This document shows positions 56,090-64,000 of a DNA stretch of 64,000 nucleotides, piece after piece (within the stretch, counting starts at the first letter, position 1; each line of letters starts with the position of its first letter). The notes under the pieces were generated by a model. It was not told the origin of the DNA and did no database searches. It saw nothing but the letters and a program-made list of their open reading frames with translations. Source of the stretch: Listeria welshimeri serovar 6b str. SLCC5334 (GTDB taxonomy: Bacteria; Bacillota; Bacilli; Lactobacillales; Listeriaceae); NCBI RefSeq assembly GCF_000060285.1, contig NC_008555.1, positions 2,046,001 through 2,110,000 on the forward strand. The letters are read 5' to 3'. A program made the position numbers and the translations under genes.

Positions 56090-57509
56090 CACGCCCAATT
56101 CATTGGATTAATTGACTCGCCTACATGACTAATCGCCTGACCAACATCTTTTATTCTATCTTTTGACCAACTGACCCCTTCATCAATTTTATCACTAGCC
56201 CAATCAATACCAGAATCTAATTTATCCCCAGCCCAGTCTAAGCCGTCTTGAATATGAAGAATATTATTATCATATAAATAATCAAATCCTACACTAACAA
56301 TAGTACCAACAGCTATACCTCCAAGAACCGCCCATCCACCTGGATTAGATACAAGTAACCCTACACCAACTGTTCCAAGTATACCAGCACCAGTACCTAT
56401 TCCAGTAGAAATAGTATTGTGCGAAATGGCTTGACCTACAGTTTTTCCTTTATCATTCATATCATCATACATTCCTAGCCCAAATCCAGCAACTACGAAG
56501 CCATAACCTAAGGACTTTCCGGCAGTAGAAATATTTTTCCCGTATTTTATCATTTGTGATCCTACACCATTTGGATTAACCATCACGAAGGAATTTACAC
56601 CATCAGGTCCTTTAATCCCTTCTAAAACGTTAATTATACCAGAAAACCTTTTAATACCAACGCCTAATTGTTCGACAAAGTTTGATAGAACATCATTTTT
56701 TATATCTGAAATGATATCATCTTTGTTTTCTTTTAAATAATTAATTAATGAGGCAGGTACTTCATCATCTGGATGATTATTGGCAAATTCTAATAAAAAT
56801 CTTAAATCATCTTGATTCAAGTCGGGAATCTTATCTAAAATAGTTTTCATTTTCTTGTCCGTGTACATTTTATTTATTTTTTGCGTCCAGGTTAAATCAT
56901 TCGCAGGCGGAACCACAAAAGTCCCTGTTGAAGAATTCCAAGCTGTTTTTGTTTGAGCAATTCCTTGATTAACGGCTTGCTTCAGACTAGCAATTTCCGA
57001 AAAAATACTTGGTGAACTCGCATGAAAGGCGACTAATTTTTGAAGTTTTTCTTCAAGTTCTTTTTTACTTCTTTGATAAACATCAATCAAGGCTTGATTG
57101 AGATTGAGTTGCATTCGATGATCAGACTCCGGAAGACGGGATTGTATCAATTGGTTTTGAAGCGCATTCGCTTGATTGATTAGAGCATTTGCTTCTCGAA
57201 TTTGTTCTTCCAATTCTGATTGTTTGAGATCTCCGCTATCGACTTCACTCTGATAGCGTTCAGGAAATTTCTGGACAGCTTCTTTGGTAGCTTCTGTTAA
57301 AAGAATTCCAGCCTGAACAAGGGGCAAAAGAACCGCGTTATAAAAAGCTTTTGCTGAATCATATGCTTTTCCTTTCAGTAAAGGGCTATCTGCTGTAAAT
57401 TGTTGAATCGCTTGTTGAAGAGCTTCATAGCCCTCTATATGTTGCTGGCAAACTTGACTTGTACTGGTCGCTTGGGCTTGGATTTTGATACATACATATC
57501 TAGACTCAT
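56086..57509 (-). pseudogene. LXG-domain type VII toxin, frameshifted at codon 9
   Basis: The start ATG 57509 overlaps the stop of the upstream gene (ATGA) and reads MSLDMYVSK, then shifts frame and stops after 24 codons. Re-reading one base back at the AAAA run (57483-57486) restores IQAQATSTSQVCQQHIEGYE and an open frame of about 470 residues to TGA 56086. The N-terminal 200 residues are a helical LXG domain. The C-terminal part is glycine-rich and hydrophobic (GTGAGILGTVGVGLLVS, LGGIAVGTIVSVGFDYLYD), like membrane-acting LXG toxins. One missing A explains the break. Sequencing error or slippage cannot be excluded. Confidence 0.85.
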
Positions 57510-57859
57510 GCTTTCGCCTCCCGTTCGTCTAAGAATGCTTTTCTTTTTTCGTAGGCGACTTCATTGATTTGTTCTTCCAGTTCTCTTTTTTCTTGTTGCA
57601 AGACTTCTTCCATGACTTCAAGGTGTTCTTGCGTTGAACGTGAGAGAGAGAAAACCCGTTCTTGCATTTGTTCATGCAAAAAGGCTTGATCATTTTTCCG
57701 AAACTGCCAGCTAACCTTCTCCACAAATTGAAGCCCTTGTCGAAAATGGATTTCATAGGCTTCTTGAAGTTGCTGGACAGTTCGTCTTTTTTGTTGGTTT
57801 TCGTCTTCTTTTCCCATTAACCGACGTTCCTCTTGCTGCCACTCAGTCCACGTCTTCAT
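57506..57859 (-). CDS. LXG toxin partner protein, Lap2/DUF3958-like
   Basis: 117 residues, almost wholly charged coiled coil (EWQQEERRLMGKEDENQQKRRT, LEVMEEVLQQEKRELEEQINEVAYEKR). Size and position between a WXG100-like protein and an LXG gene match the DUF3958 (Lap2) partners that bind the LXG domain and guide it to the type VII machine in Streptococcus. Start and stop overlap both neighbours by 4 bases (ATGA), so the three are translationally coupled. Confidence 0.75.
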   Translation of the reverse strand: MKTWTEWQQEERRLMGKEDENQQKRRTVQQLQEAYEIHFRQGLQFVEKVSWQFRKNDQAFLHEQMQERVFSLSRSTQEHLEVMEEVLQQEKRELEEQINEVAYEKRKAFLDEREAKA

Positions 57860-58149
57860 GGTATTGGGCCTCCAATCGATGAAAGGCTAGCCCCAATTTC
57901 TGCATCTTTTGCAGCAAAAGCCTCCGCGACACTCTGCAAGTTTGTACTTGCCATCGTTAAAGCACTTGCAATCTGAGATACTGCTTCCTTTTCTGCTTGA
58001 ATTGCCATGTGTGCTTGTGTGTTGCCTCCCAATGTCGTTGCCTCATCTTTCATAACGGTTGTTCCTTGTTTCTCAAGGATTGAAACAGCTTGTTGAAGCG
58101 CAGTGGCTTTTTCTGTGGCTTGTCCCAAATCACTCGCTACTCTATGCAT
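57856..58149 (-). CDS. WXG100-like LXG partner, Lap1/DUF3130-like
   Basis: 97 residues, helical, alanine- and glutamine-rich (ASDLGQATEKATALQQAVSILEKQ, IASALTMASTNLQSVAEAFAAKDAEIG). There is no WXG motif, as in the DUF3130/TIGR04197 group (Lap1). Such proteins pair with Lap2 on the LXG domain and carry the export signal. First gene of the coupled block; GGAGAGG lies 7 bases ahead of ATG 58149. The gene is intact. Confidence 0.75.
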   Translation of the reverse strand: MHRVASDLGQATEKATALQQAVSILEKQGTTVMKDEATTLGGNTQAHMAIQAEKEAVSQIASALTMASTNLQSVAEAFAAKDAEIGASLSSIGGPIP

Positions 58150-58180
58150 TCATTATCCTCTCCTTTCCGCCTTTTTAAGA

Positions 58181-58216
58181 AAAAATGCCTATTACAAATT
58201 GTATTTGCTAGTAGGC
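58181..58216 (-). terminator. Weak terminator-like hairpin after the WXG100 remnant
   Basis: GCCTA/TAGGC (58187-58191 and 58212-58216) with an inner CAAAT/ATTTG pairing and six T-rich bases after it on the minus strand. It sits exactly between the WXG100 pseudogene and the Lap1-like gene. Confidence 0.45.
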
Positions 58217-58486
58217 TTAAAACACGAAGTTTTGAGAAAGTCGTTGATTTTGTCCTTTTACGGCTATTCAATTTGATTCACAAATTCACAAACTCTGTCG
58301 CTTTTGGTTTTGATTGATTAAACTTTTTATCAAATCGTGCAAAAGCTTGACTTTCCTATTTATCAAGCAGTTGTTCTTACATTTGCGATAAAAGTTATAA
58401 CATTTGTTCAATTTCCCGTGCATACGTTCCATGAGTTTTTGCAGTTTCCGTAACTCATTTGGGCTTATTCTAATTTGTCCTGACAC
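58217..58486 (-). pseudogene. Decayed WXG100 (EsxA-like) gene
   Basis: GTG 58486 follows GGAG and opens VSGQIRISPNELR, the typical WXG100 start. After a one-base frameshift the conserved protein continues AKTHGTYAREIEQML and, through three in-frame stops, LLSQM, EQLLDK, then ESQAFARFDKKFNQSKPKAT and EFVNL. The stops fit CAA to TAA (twice) and TGG to TAG; the last (58356-58358) falls on the Trp of the WXG turn. About 90 codons in all, the normal family length. A continuous 85-residue frame that overlaps it is an artefact of the shift. Confidence 0.75.
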
Positions 58487-58762
58487 TCTACTCCATCTTT
58501 TTATGTTTAGATTTTCACATGTATACAATAACACACTTCCCACTCTCTTTCTGTATCTAATTTGTGACAGTTTAAGTTCAAAAAGTATTAAAAAAATAAA
58601 TCTTCATGACTTAAAAGAAATTCATTTTTTTAAAGCAAAACGGTTTTTGATAAGTAGGCAAAACCATAGCCTCATCCGCTTATCATAAAAGGTTTTTGCT
58701 TGACTTTTACAGTCCTACTTTGCTAAGATTTTTGTTCGACTCAAAAAACAGGAGGTATGTGT
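58487..58762 (+). promoter_or_regulatory. Non-coding region and promoter of the UvrA-like gene
   Basis: No gene is visible in this 276-base AT-rich stretch between the WXG100 remnant and the UvrA-like gene. TTGACT (58700-58705) and TAAGAT (58724-58729), 18-base spacer, form the plus-strand promoter, followed by AGGAGG at 58750-58755. An imperfect inverted repeat around GATAAG/CTTATC (58648-58684) lies upstream of it and could mark the edge of the insertion or an operator. Confidence 0.6.
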
Positions 58763-61003
58763 ATGGTACAAGAATATATTCGATTAAGAGGAGCTCGTGA
58801 AAACAATCTCCAAAATATTTCCTTAGATATTCCAAAACGAAAAATCACCATTTTCACTGGAGTGTCTGGATCTGGGAAATCTTCTATTGTATTTGAAACT
58901 ATCGCCACTGAATCGCAAAGACAGTTAAATGAAACTTACAGTGCGTATCTTCGTAATTTTCTTCCGAAGTATGCGCAACCAGATGCGGATTCAATTGAAA
59001 ACCTCTCCACCTCTGTTATTATTGATCAAAAAAGGCTTGGCGGTAACTCCCGCTCCACCCTTGGCACTATCACAGATATTAATTCGATTTTACGGTTACT
59101 TTTTTCACGTGTAGGTAAACCGAGTATCGGTACAGCAAATCTATTTTCTTTTAATGATCCTGCTGGTATGTGTCCAGATTGTCATGGTGTTGGTCAAAAA
59201 GTCTCGGTTGATTTAGTCAAATTACTCGATCCAAATAAGTCACTCCAAGAAGGCGCCATTTTATTTCCGACGTTTTCAGTGGACTCATGGTACTGGAATT
59301 CTTATGCTTATTCCGGTTTTTTTGATGTGAATAAAAAAATAAAAGAGTATACGGATGAAGAATATGACATGCTTTTAAACGGAAAAGATATAAAAGTCTT
59401 TCTGGAAACACCGATGGGTAGCATGAATGCAACATATGAAGGGTTGATTCCAAAATTCAATCGTCTCTACATTCAAAAAGAAGGCGAAATGTCTGCTTCT
59501 ACTAAAAAACGCGTAGATAAATTCACCCATATTGCTCCTTGCACAACTTGCGATGGTACGCGACTCTCGGAACAAGCACTATCTTGCAAAATAAATGGTT
59601 TAACTATCGCCGACTTCACAGCGATGCAATTAGATGAATTAAAAGAAACCATCGCAAGCATTGATACTACGATCGCCGCTCCAATGATTAAAAGTGTCAC
59701 AGAACGTTTAGAGCATTTAATTGATATTGGACTTGGTTATATGACACTTGATCGCCAAACTACTTCTCTTTCTGGTGGTGAATCACAACGTGTCAAAATG
59801 ATTCGTCATTTGAACAGTAGTCTAACAGATTTACTTTATATTTTCGATGAGCCAAGTATTGGTCTTCATCCTCGTGATGTTCATCGTCTCAATGAATTAC
59901 TCATTAAATTGCGCGATAAAGGGAATACTATTCTCGTTGTGGAACATGACCCAGATGTCATCAAAATTGCTGATCATATTGTCGATGTCGGCCCAGAAGC
60001 TGGTAAAAACGGCGGTGAAATCCAGTTCGTTGGAAGTTATGAAGATTTACTGAAGTCTGATACCCTGACTGGTCGTTTCCTTAATCGACATTTACCAATT
60101 AACGATCAACCACGAGCACCAAAAGGCTTTTTATCAACGGAAAAAAGTAGTCGTTTTAACTTAAAAAATATTCAAGCTAATATTCCAAAAGAAGTACTTA
60201 CGGTAATTACTGGCGTGGCAGGTTCCGGAAAAAGCACATTGATTCATTCTGTTTTCCTAAAAGAATATCCAGATGCAATTGTGATTGATCAATCAGCGGC
60301 GCATGCCAATATCCGCTCCAATCCAGCCACTTATACTGGTATTATGGATTCAATTAGAAAAGCTTTCGGAAAAGAAAATGATGTCAGTCCTTCACTCTTT
60401 AGTTACAATTCCAAAGGCGCTTGCGAAAATTGTAAAGGGCTTGGTTTCACTACTATGGATTTAGCTTTTATGGATTCAATTCGTACACCTTGCGAAGTTT
60501 GTCACGGCAAACGATTCCAAGATTCCGTTTTAGAATATAAGTTGGACGGGAAATCCATTAGCGATGTATTAGAATTAACGGTTTCAGAGGCGCTTCAATT
60601 CTTTACAGATAAAAAAATATTGAAGAAGATTACAGCAATGACAGAGGTGGGAATTGGCTATGTTACTCTAGGTCAACCACTTAGCACGCTTTCTGGAGGG
60701 GAATGTCAACGTCTAAAACTCGCTAATGAACTGCATAAGAAAGGTTCGATTTATATTATGGATGAACCAACCACAGGACTTCATATGTCAGACATCGAGC
60801 ATATTCTCACTATTATTCACTCGCTTGTAAACAAAGGGAATACCGTTATTGTAATTGAACATAATGTTGATATTATCCGAAATGCTGATTGGATTATTGA
60901 CCTTGGTCCAGAAGGTGGTAGCGCAGGTGGACAAATTATTTTTGAAGGTGTTCCACTCGATTTACTTAAAAACAACCAATCGTTAACTGCACAATATCTT
61001 TAA
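58763..61003 (+). CDS. UvrA-like ABC ATPase, short type
   Basis: 746 residues from ATG 58763 (AGGAGG 7 bases upstream; the ATG at 58757 abuts the site). Two ABC modules: Walker A GVSGSGKSS (about 33) and GVAGSGKST (about 485), signatures LSGGESQR and LSGGECQR, and zinc-binding CPDCHGVG and CENCKGLG. About 190 residues shorter than true UvrA; the UvrB-interaction insert appears reduced. Such class II/III UvrA-like proteins are found as antibiotic-resistance or stress ATPases (DrrC-like). The specific role here is unknown. Confidence 0.88.
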   Translation: MVQEYIRLRGARENNLQNISLDIPKRKITIFTGVSGSGKSSIVFETIATESQRQLNETYSAYLRNFLPKYAQPDADSIENLSTSVIIDQKRLGGNSRSTLGTITDINSILRLLFSRVGKPSIGTANLFSFNDPAGMCPDCHGVGQKVSVDLVKLLDPNKSLQEGAILFPTFSVDSWYWNSYAYSGFFDVNKKIKEYTDEEYDMLLNGKDIKVFLETPMGSMNATYEGLIPKFNRLYIQKEGEMSASTKKRVDKFTHIAPCTTCDGTRLSEQALSCKINGLTIADFTAMQLDELKETIASIDTTIAAPMIKSVTERLEHLIDIGLGYMTLDRQTTSLSGGESQRVKMIRHLNSSLTDLLYIFDEPSIGLHPRDVHRLNELLIKLRDKGNTILVVEHDPDVIKIADHIVDVGPEAGKNGGEIQFVGSYEDLLKSDTLTGRFLNRHLPINDQPRAPKGFLSTEKSSRFNLKNIQANIPKEVLTVITGVAGSGKSTLIHSVFLKEYPDAIVIDQSAAHANIRSNPATYTGIMDSIRKAFGKENDVSPSLFSYNSKGACENCKGLGFTTMDLAFMDSIRTPCEVCHGKRFQDSVLEYKLDGKSISDVLELTVSEALQFFTDKKILKKITAMTEVGIGYVTLGQPLSTLSGGECQRLKLANELHKKGSIYIMDEPTTGLHMSDIEHILTIIHSLVNKGNTVIVIEHNVDIIRNADWIIDLGPEGGSAGGQIIFEGVPLDLLKNNQSLTAQYL

Positions 61004-61006
61004 TAG

Positions 61007-61051
61007 AAAAAAAGCTGTTTTGTCTAGACTTAAGACAAAACAGCTTTTTTT
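61007..61051. terminator. Bidirectional terminator between UvrA-like and PDZ protease genes
   Basis: Perfect 19-base arms (61007-61025 and 61033-61051) with a 7-base loop and A/T runs at both ends, shared by two converging genes. Confidence 0.95.
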
Positions 61052-62090
61052 ATTGTAGTTTTTCTAAATATGACACAGCATCTTGGAACGTTTTTACAGG
61101 AACAATTTTCATTTTGGTATCAATATCTTTTGCTGTTTTAACTGCTGTATCATAATTGCTTTCAATACTAGGATCGCTTTTTTTCATTTCTTTCGTGATA
61201 GAATCATCCGGTGCAAAGAAAACTTTCGCGCCACTTTTGTCTGCTGCAACCACTTTCTGATCAATTCCTCCGATTCTTCCAACGGTTCCATCAGGATCAA
61301 TTGTACCAGTACCAGCAATTTTCTTCCCATCTGTTAAATCATTTTTTTGGAAACGACTGTAAATTTCTAAACTGAACATTAAACCAGCAGATGGTCCACC
61401 AATTTTTTCGGAATCGATTTTTACAGTTGGGTCTGCATTGATTTTTTCATCGTCTACAAGTGTAATCCCAATGCCTGGTGTGCCTTTCTTATCAATAGCA
61501 GTTAATTTGATATTTGCTTCTTCTTTTTTATCGCCGTGTTTGTAATTGATTTTGACGGTATCTCCTACTTTTTTACCATGAATATAATCAATAAATTCTT
61601 GACTTGATTGAAAAGCTTGTCCATCAATTTCTGTAATTAAATCACCTGCGTGAAGAACATCAGCTGCTGGAACATCCTCTTTTACACTTAAAACATATAC
61701 GCCATCATAAGTCACTTTCACTTCTTGGCCAGCTGCTTTATAGGCAACTTGAATCGCATTGTTTTTTGATTCATTCATCATTTGCATTTGGCGAACGTTA
61801 TATTCTTCATCCGTTTCATCCTCATATTTGATATCACTGTCTTTTTCTAACTCATGATATGGCAAAAATTTAGCTGTCATATATGTATAAATATTTGCCT
61901 TCCCCATCGCAATCGTCACTAAACTGAGCGAACCGCCTTTCTTGTTTGGATGGTCATCAACCGTAACGAGTGGAGCAAGTTCTTCCGTCCCACCTGGTTT
62001 TGAAATATAATACGGAACTGGAATAAAAAAGCCCGCTATAATAATGATTAACAGCACTATCGCCGTTATTTTTTTCCACTCTTTACGCAT
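61050..62090 (-). CDS. SepM-type PDZ/Lon (S16) membrane protease
   Basis: 346 residues: one N-terminal membrane segment (ITAIVLLIIIIAGFFIPVPYYI), a PDZ domain (about 120-200: VLHAGDLITEIDGQAFQSSQEFIDYI) and an S16 Lon-type protease domain with the catalytic Ser in GGPSAGLMFSLEIYSRF (about 232) and Lys in VVAADKSGAKVFFAP (about 280). It cleaves peptides at the outer membrane face; S. mutans SepM trims competence peptide. It lies 14 bases after coaD. Confidence 0.92.
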   Translation of the reverse strand: MRKEWKKITAIVLLIIIIAGFFIPVPYYISKPGGTEELAPLVTVDDHPNKKGGSLSLVTIAMGKANIYTYMTAKFLPYHELEKDSDIKYEDETDEEYNVRQMQMMNESKNNAIQVAYKAAGQEVKVTYDGVYVLSVKEDVPAADVLHAGDLITEIDGQAFQSSQEFIDYIHGKKVGDTVKINYKHGDKKEEANIKLTAIDKKGTPGIGITLVDDEKINADPTVKIDSEKIGGPSAGLMFSLEIYSRFQKNDLTDGKKIAGTGTIDPDGTVGRIGGIDQKVVAADKSGAKVFFAPDDSITKEMKKSDPSIESNYDTAVKTAKDIDTKMKIVPVKTFQDAVSYLEKLQ

Positions 62091-62104
62091 TATTAGTACA
62101 TCTC

Positions 62105-63150
<1,046 letters not shown>

Positions 63151-63208
63151 GTTTTTGCACAACCTTTACTTCAATGTCTTTTTTACTTTATCATAAATAG
63201 ATACAAAA

Positions 63209-63243
63209 AAACAGCAAGACTAGTTGATTTAGTCTCGCCGTTT
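63209..63243 (-). terminator. Terminator of ylbG
   Basis: AAACAGCAAGACTA (63209-63222) and TAGTCTCGCCGTTT (63230-63243) pair with two G-U on the minus strand, followed by seven T. Confidence 0.85.
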
Positions 63244-63246
63244 TGT

Positions 63247-63528
63247 TTAAATACTGATTTGTACATCTTCGTTTTTATGTTCATACATCATTTCTTTTTT
63301 GGATTCGTATTCTGTTTTTAGGAACGGACGGAAAGACATTTCCACACGTTTCACATAATGAAAACGAGAAACTTTTTCAGAGATATCTTCTACTTCGGCC
63401 ATATCACAATATAACACCGCATATTTTAATTTACGGGATACATAATGAACATTTCCAAATCGCTTCAAAGATCTAACTTGTTTGAGATGATTCATCCAAA
63501 CGACGATAGCTTGTCTATCATTTTCCAT
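63247..63528 (-). CDS. ylbG: YlbG, DUF2129/UPF0298 protein
   Basis: 93 residues. [36 protein letters not shown] and [17 protein letters not shown] fit the YlbG family, of unknown function. It is 30 bases after ylbF in the conserved ylbF-ylbG-rsmD-coaD order. Confidence 0.92.
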   Translation of the reverse strand: MENDRQAIVVWMNHLKQVRSLKRFGNVHYVSRKLKYAVLYCDMAEVEDISEKVSRFHYVKRVEMSFRPFLKTEYESKKEMMYEHKNEDVQISI

Positions 63529-63558
63529 TGTTTAAGTCCCCTCTTTTTAGGATAAGCT

Positions 63559-63996
63559 TTACGCTGAACAACCGCAACCTCCCCCGCTGCCACATCCACC
63601 TGTCGAACAAGCAGATTTTGTTTCAAAAAACGGATTACCAGTTGGTACTTTGATATTTTCTGAAACAGCACTTGCGAGAAGCAAACTGATTTCGTCCAAG
63701 AGAGATTGTAAATCCATCTCTGCACGACGAAAAGCTGCTACATTTTGATCCATGTCAACTTCGCGTTTATAAGCACGAGTCTTTCTGGTTACTTCTTTAT
63801 AGTCAGGATGATACCGGCCGAACCGCTGTACTTCCTCATATTGATCTTTTATTCGTATAAATTGACGAATATTTTTTTGTGAGTTGGCGTCATCTAGCAA
63901 CACTTGTCTAGTATGTTTATAATTCTGCGCTTCTTCGGAGTCTAGAATCATGCTAGCAAGCTCATCTGATAAATCGAGTAGCGCCATATTTTCCAT
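63559..63996 (-). CDS. ylbF: YlbF/RicF, RNase Y specificity factor
   Basis: 145 residues from ATG 63996; a second ATG at 63987 (MALLDLS) is also possible, and the upstream ribosome binding region is cut by the window end. The helical core (IRIKDQYEEVQRFGRYHPDYKEVTRKTRAYKREVD) and the cysteine-rich end ACSTGGCGSGGGCGC match B. subtilis YlbF. That protein joins YmcA and YaaT in an iron-sulfur complex steering RNase Y mRNA cleavage. Confidence 0.93.
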   Translation of the reverse strand: MENMALLDLSDELASMILDSEEAQNYKHTRQVLLDDANSQKNIRQFIRIKDQYEEVQRFGRYHPDYKEVTRKTRAYKREVDMDQNVAAFRRAEMDLQSLLDEISLLLASAVSENIKVPTGNPFFETKSACSTGGCGSGGGCGCSA

Positions 63997-64000
63997 TGTA

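Noticed and set aside
58286-58543. An uninterrupted 85-residue minus-strand frame that begins MGSVLLYTCENLN
   Set aside because: Only its middle (SGQIRISPNELR) is real protein sequence; the rest is an out-of-frame reading of the broken WXG100 gene, whose conserved residues lie in another frame with stops.
54581-58762. Prophage or transposon as carrier of the accessory block
   Set aside because: No integrase, transposase, attachment duplication or terminal inverted repeats could be found at either edge.

Overview
The window is low-GC Gram-positive chromosome. Its gene order, from deoC/deoR through two sugar operons, cspB, dapF, ileS, divIVA, the division and cell-wall (dcw) cluster, panE, rpmF, tmcAL, coaD and rsmD to ylbF, matches what I know of Listeria sensu stricto around lmo1995-lmo2055 of L. 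monocytogenes EGD-e. The exact species cannot be fixed from sequence alone. Most genes lie on the minus strand. There are no tRNA or rRNA genes, no IS elements, no CRISPR array and no phage genes.

Region by region. 1-1298: end of the deoxyribonucleoside locus (deoC, partial, and deoR). 1391-7486: an eight-gene operon with two GntR/UTRA regulators, a complete mannose-family PTS (IIB, IIC, IID, IIA) and two SIS-domain enzymes. One is FrlB-like, which suggests uptake and deglycation of a glycated amine (Amadori product). 7653-10466: an aldo/keto reductase behind a MerR-type promoter, and alsS. 10661-25461: a CcpA-controlled alpha-mannoside system with a lipoprotein, two permeases, a YesM/YesN two-component system, a DUF624 protein, GH125 and two GH38 mannosidases. 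No ABC ATPase gene is present, so a shared ATPase is likely. 25530-32015: cspB, a PAP2 phosphatase, dapF, ileS with a T-box leader, divIVA and niaR.

32201-47666 is the dcw cluster read from mraZ (right) to ylmH (left): mraZ, rsmH, ftsL, pbpB, murE, mraY, murD, murG, divIB, ftsA, ftsZ, ylmE, sepF, ylmG, ylmH. Only a 185-base scar separates niaR from ylmH, where EGD-e (from memory) carries nifS-nadBCA and surface-protein genes. 47870-54518 holds an MFS transporter divergent from an SgrR-like regulator, a DUF3397 membrane protein, panE, rpmF, yceD and tmcAL.

54652-58486 is an accessory insert: a decaying type VII secretion effector module. It holds two LXG-partner small proteins (Lap1/Lap2 type), an LXG toxin gene broken by a one-base frameshift at codon 9, a DUF443-type membrane immunity protein, a DUF4176 protein, an orphan membrane protein and a WXG100 pseudogene with a frameshift and nonsense codons. 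The secretion machine itself is not in the window. 58763-63996 returns to core genes: a short UvrA-like ATPase, a PDZ/Lon-type protease, coaD, rsmD, ylbG and ylbF.

The clearest non-routine observations are the broken LXG toxin with an apparently intact immunity gene, the WXG100 pseudogene, the niaR/nad scar, and several regulatory sites (cre, MerR-type, MraZ repeats, T-box, cspB leader) that can be read directly.
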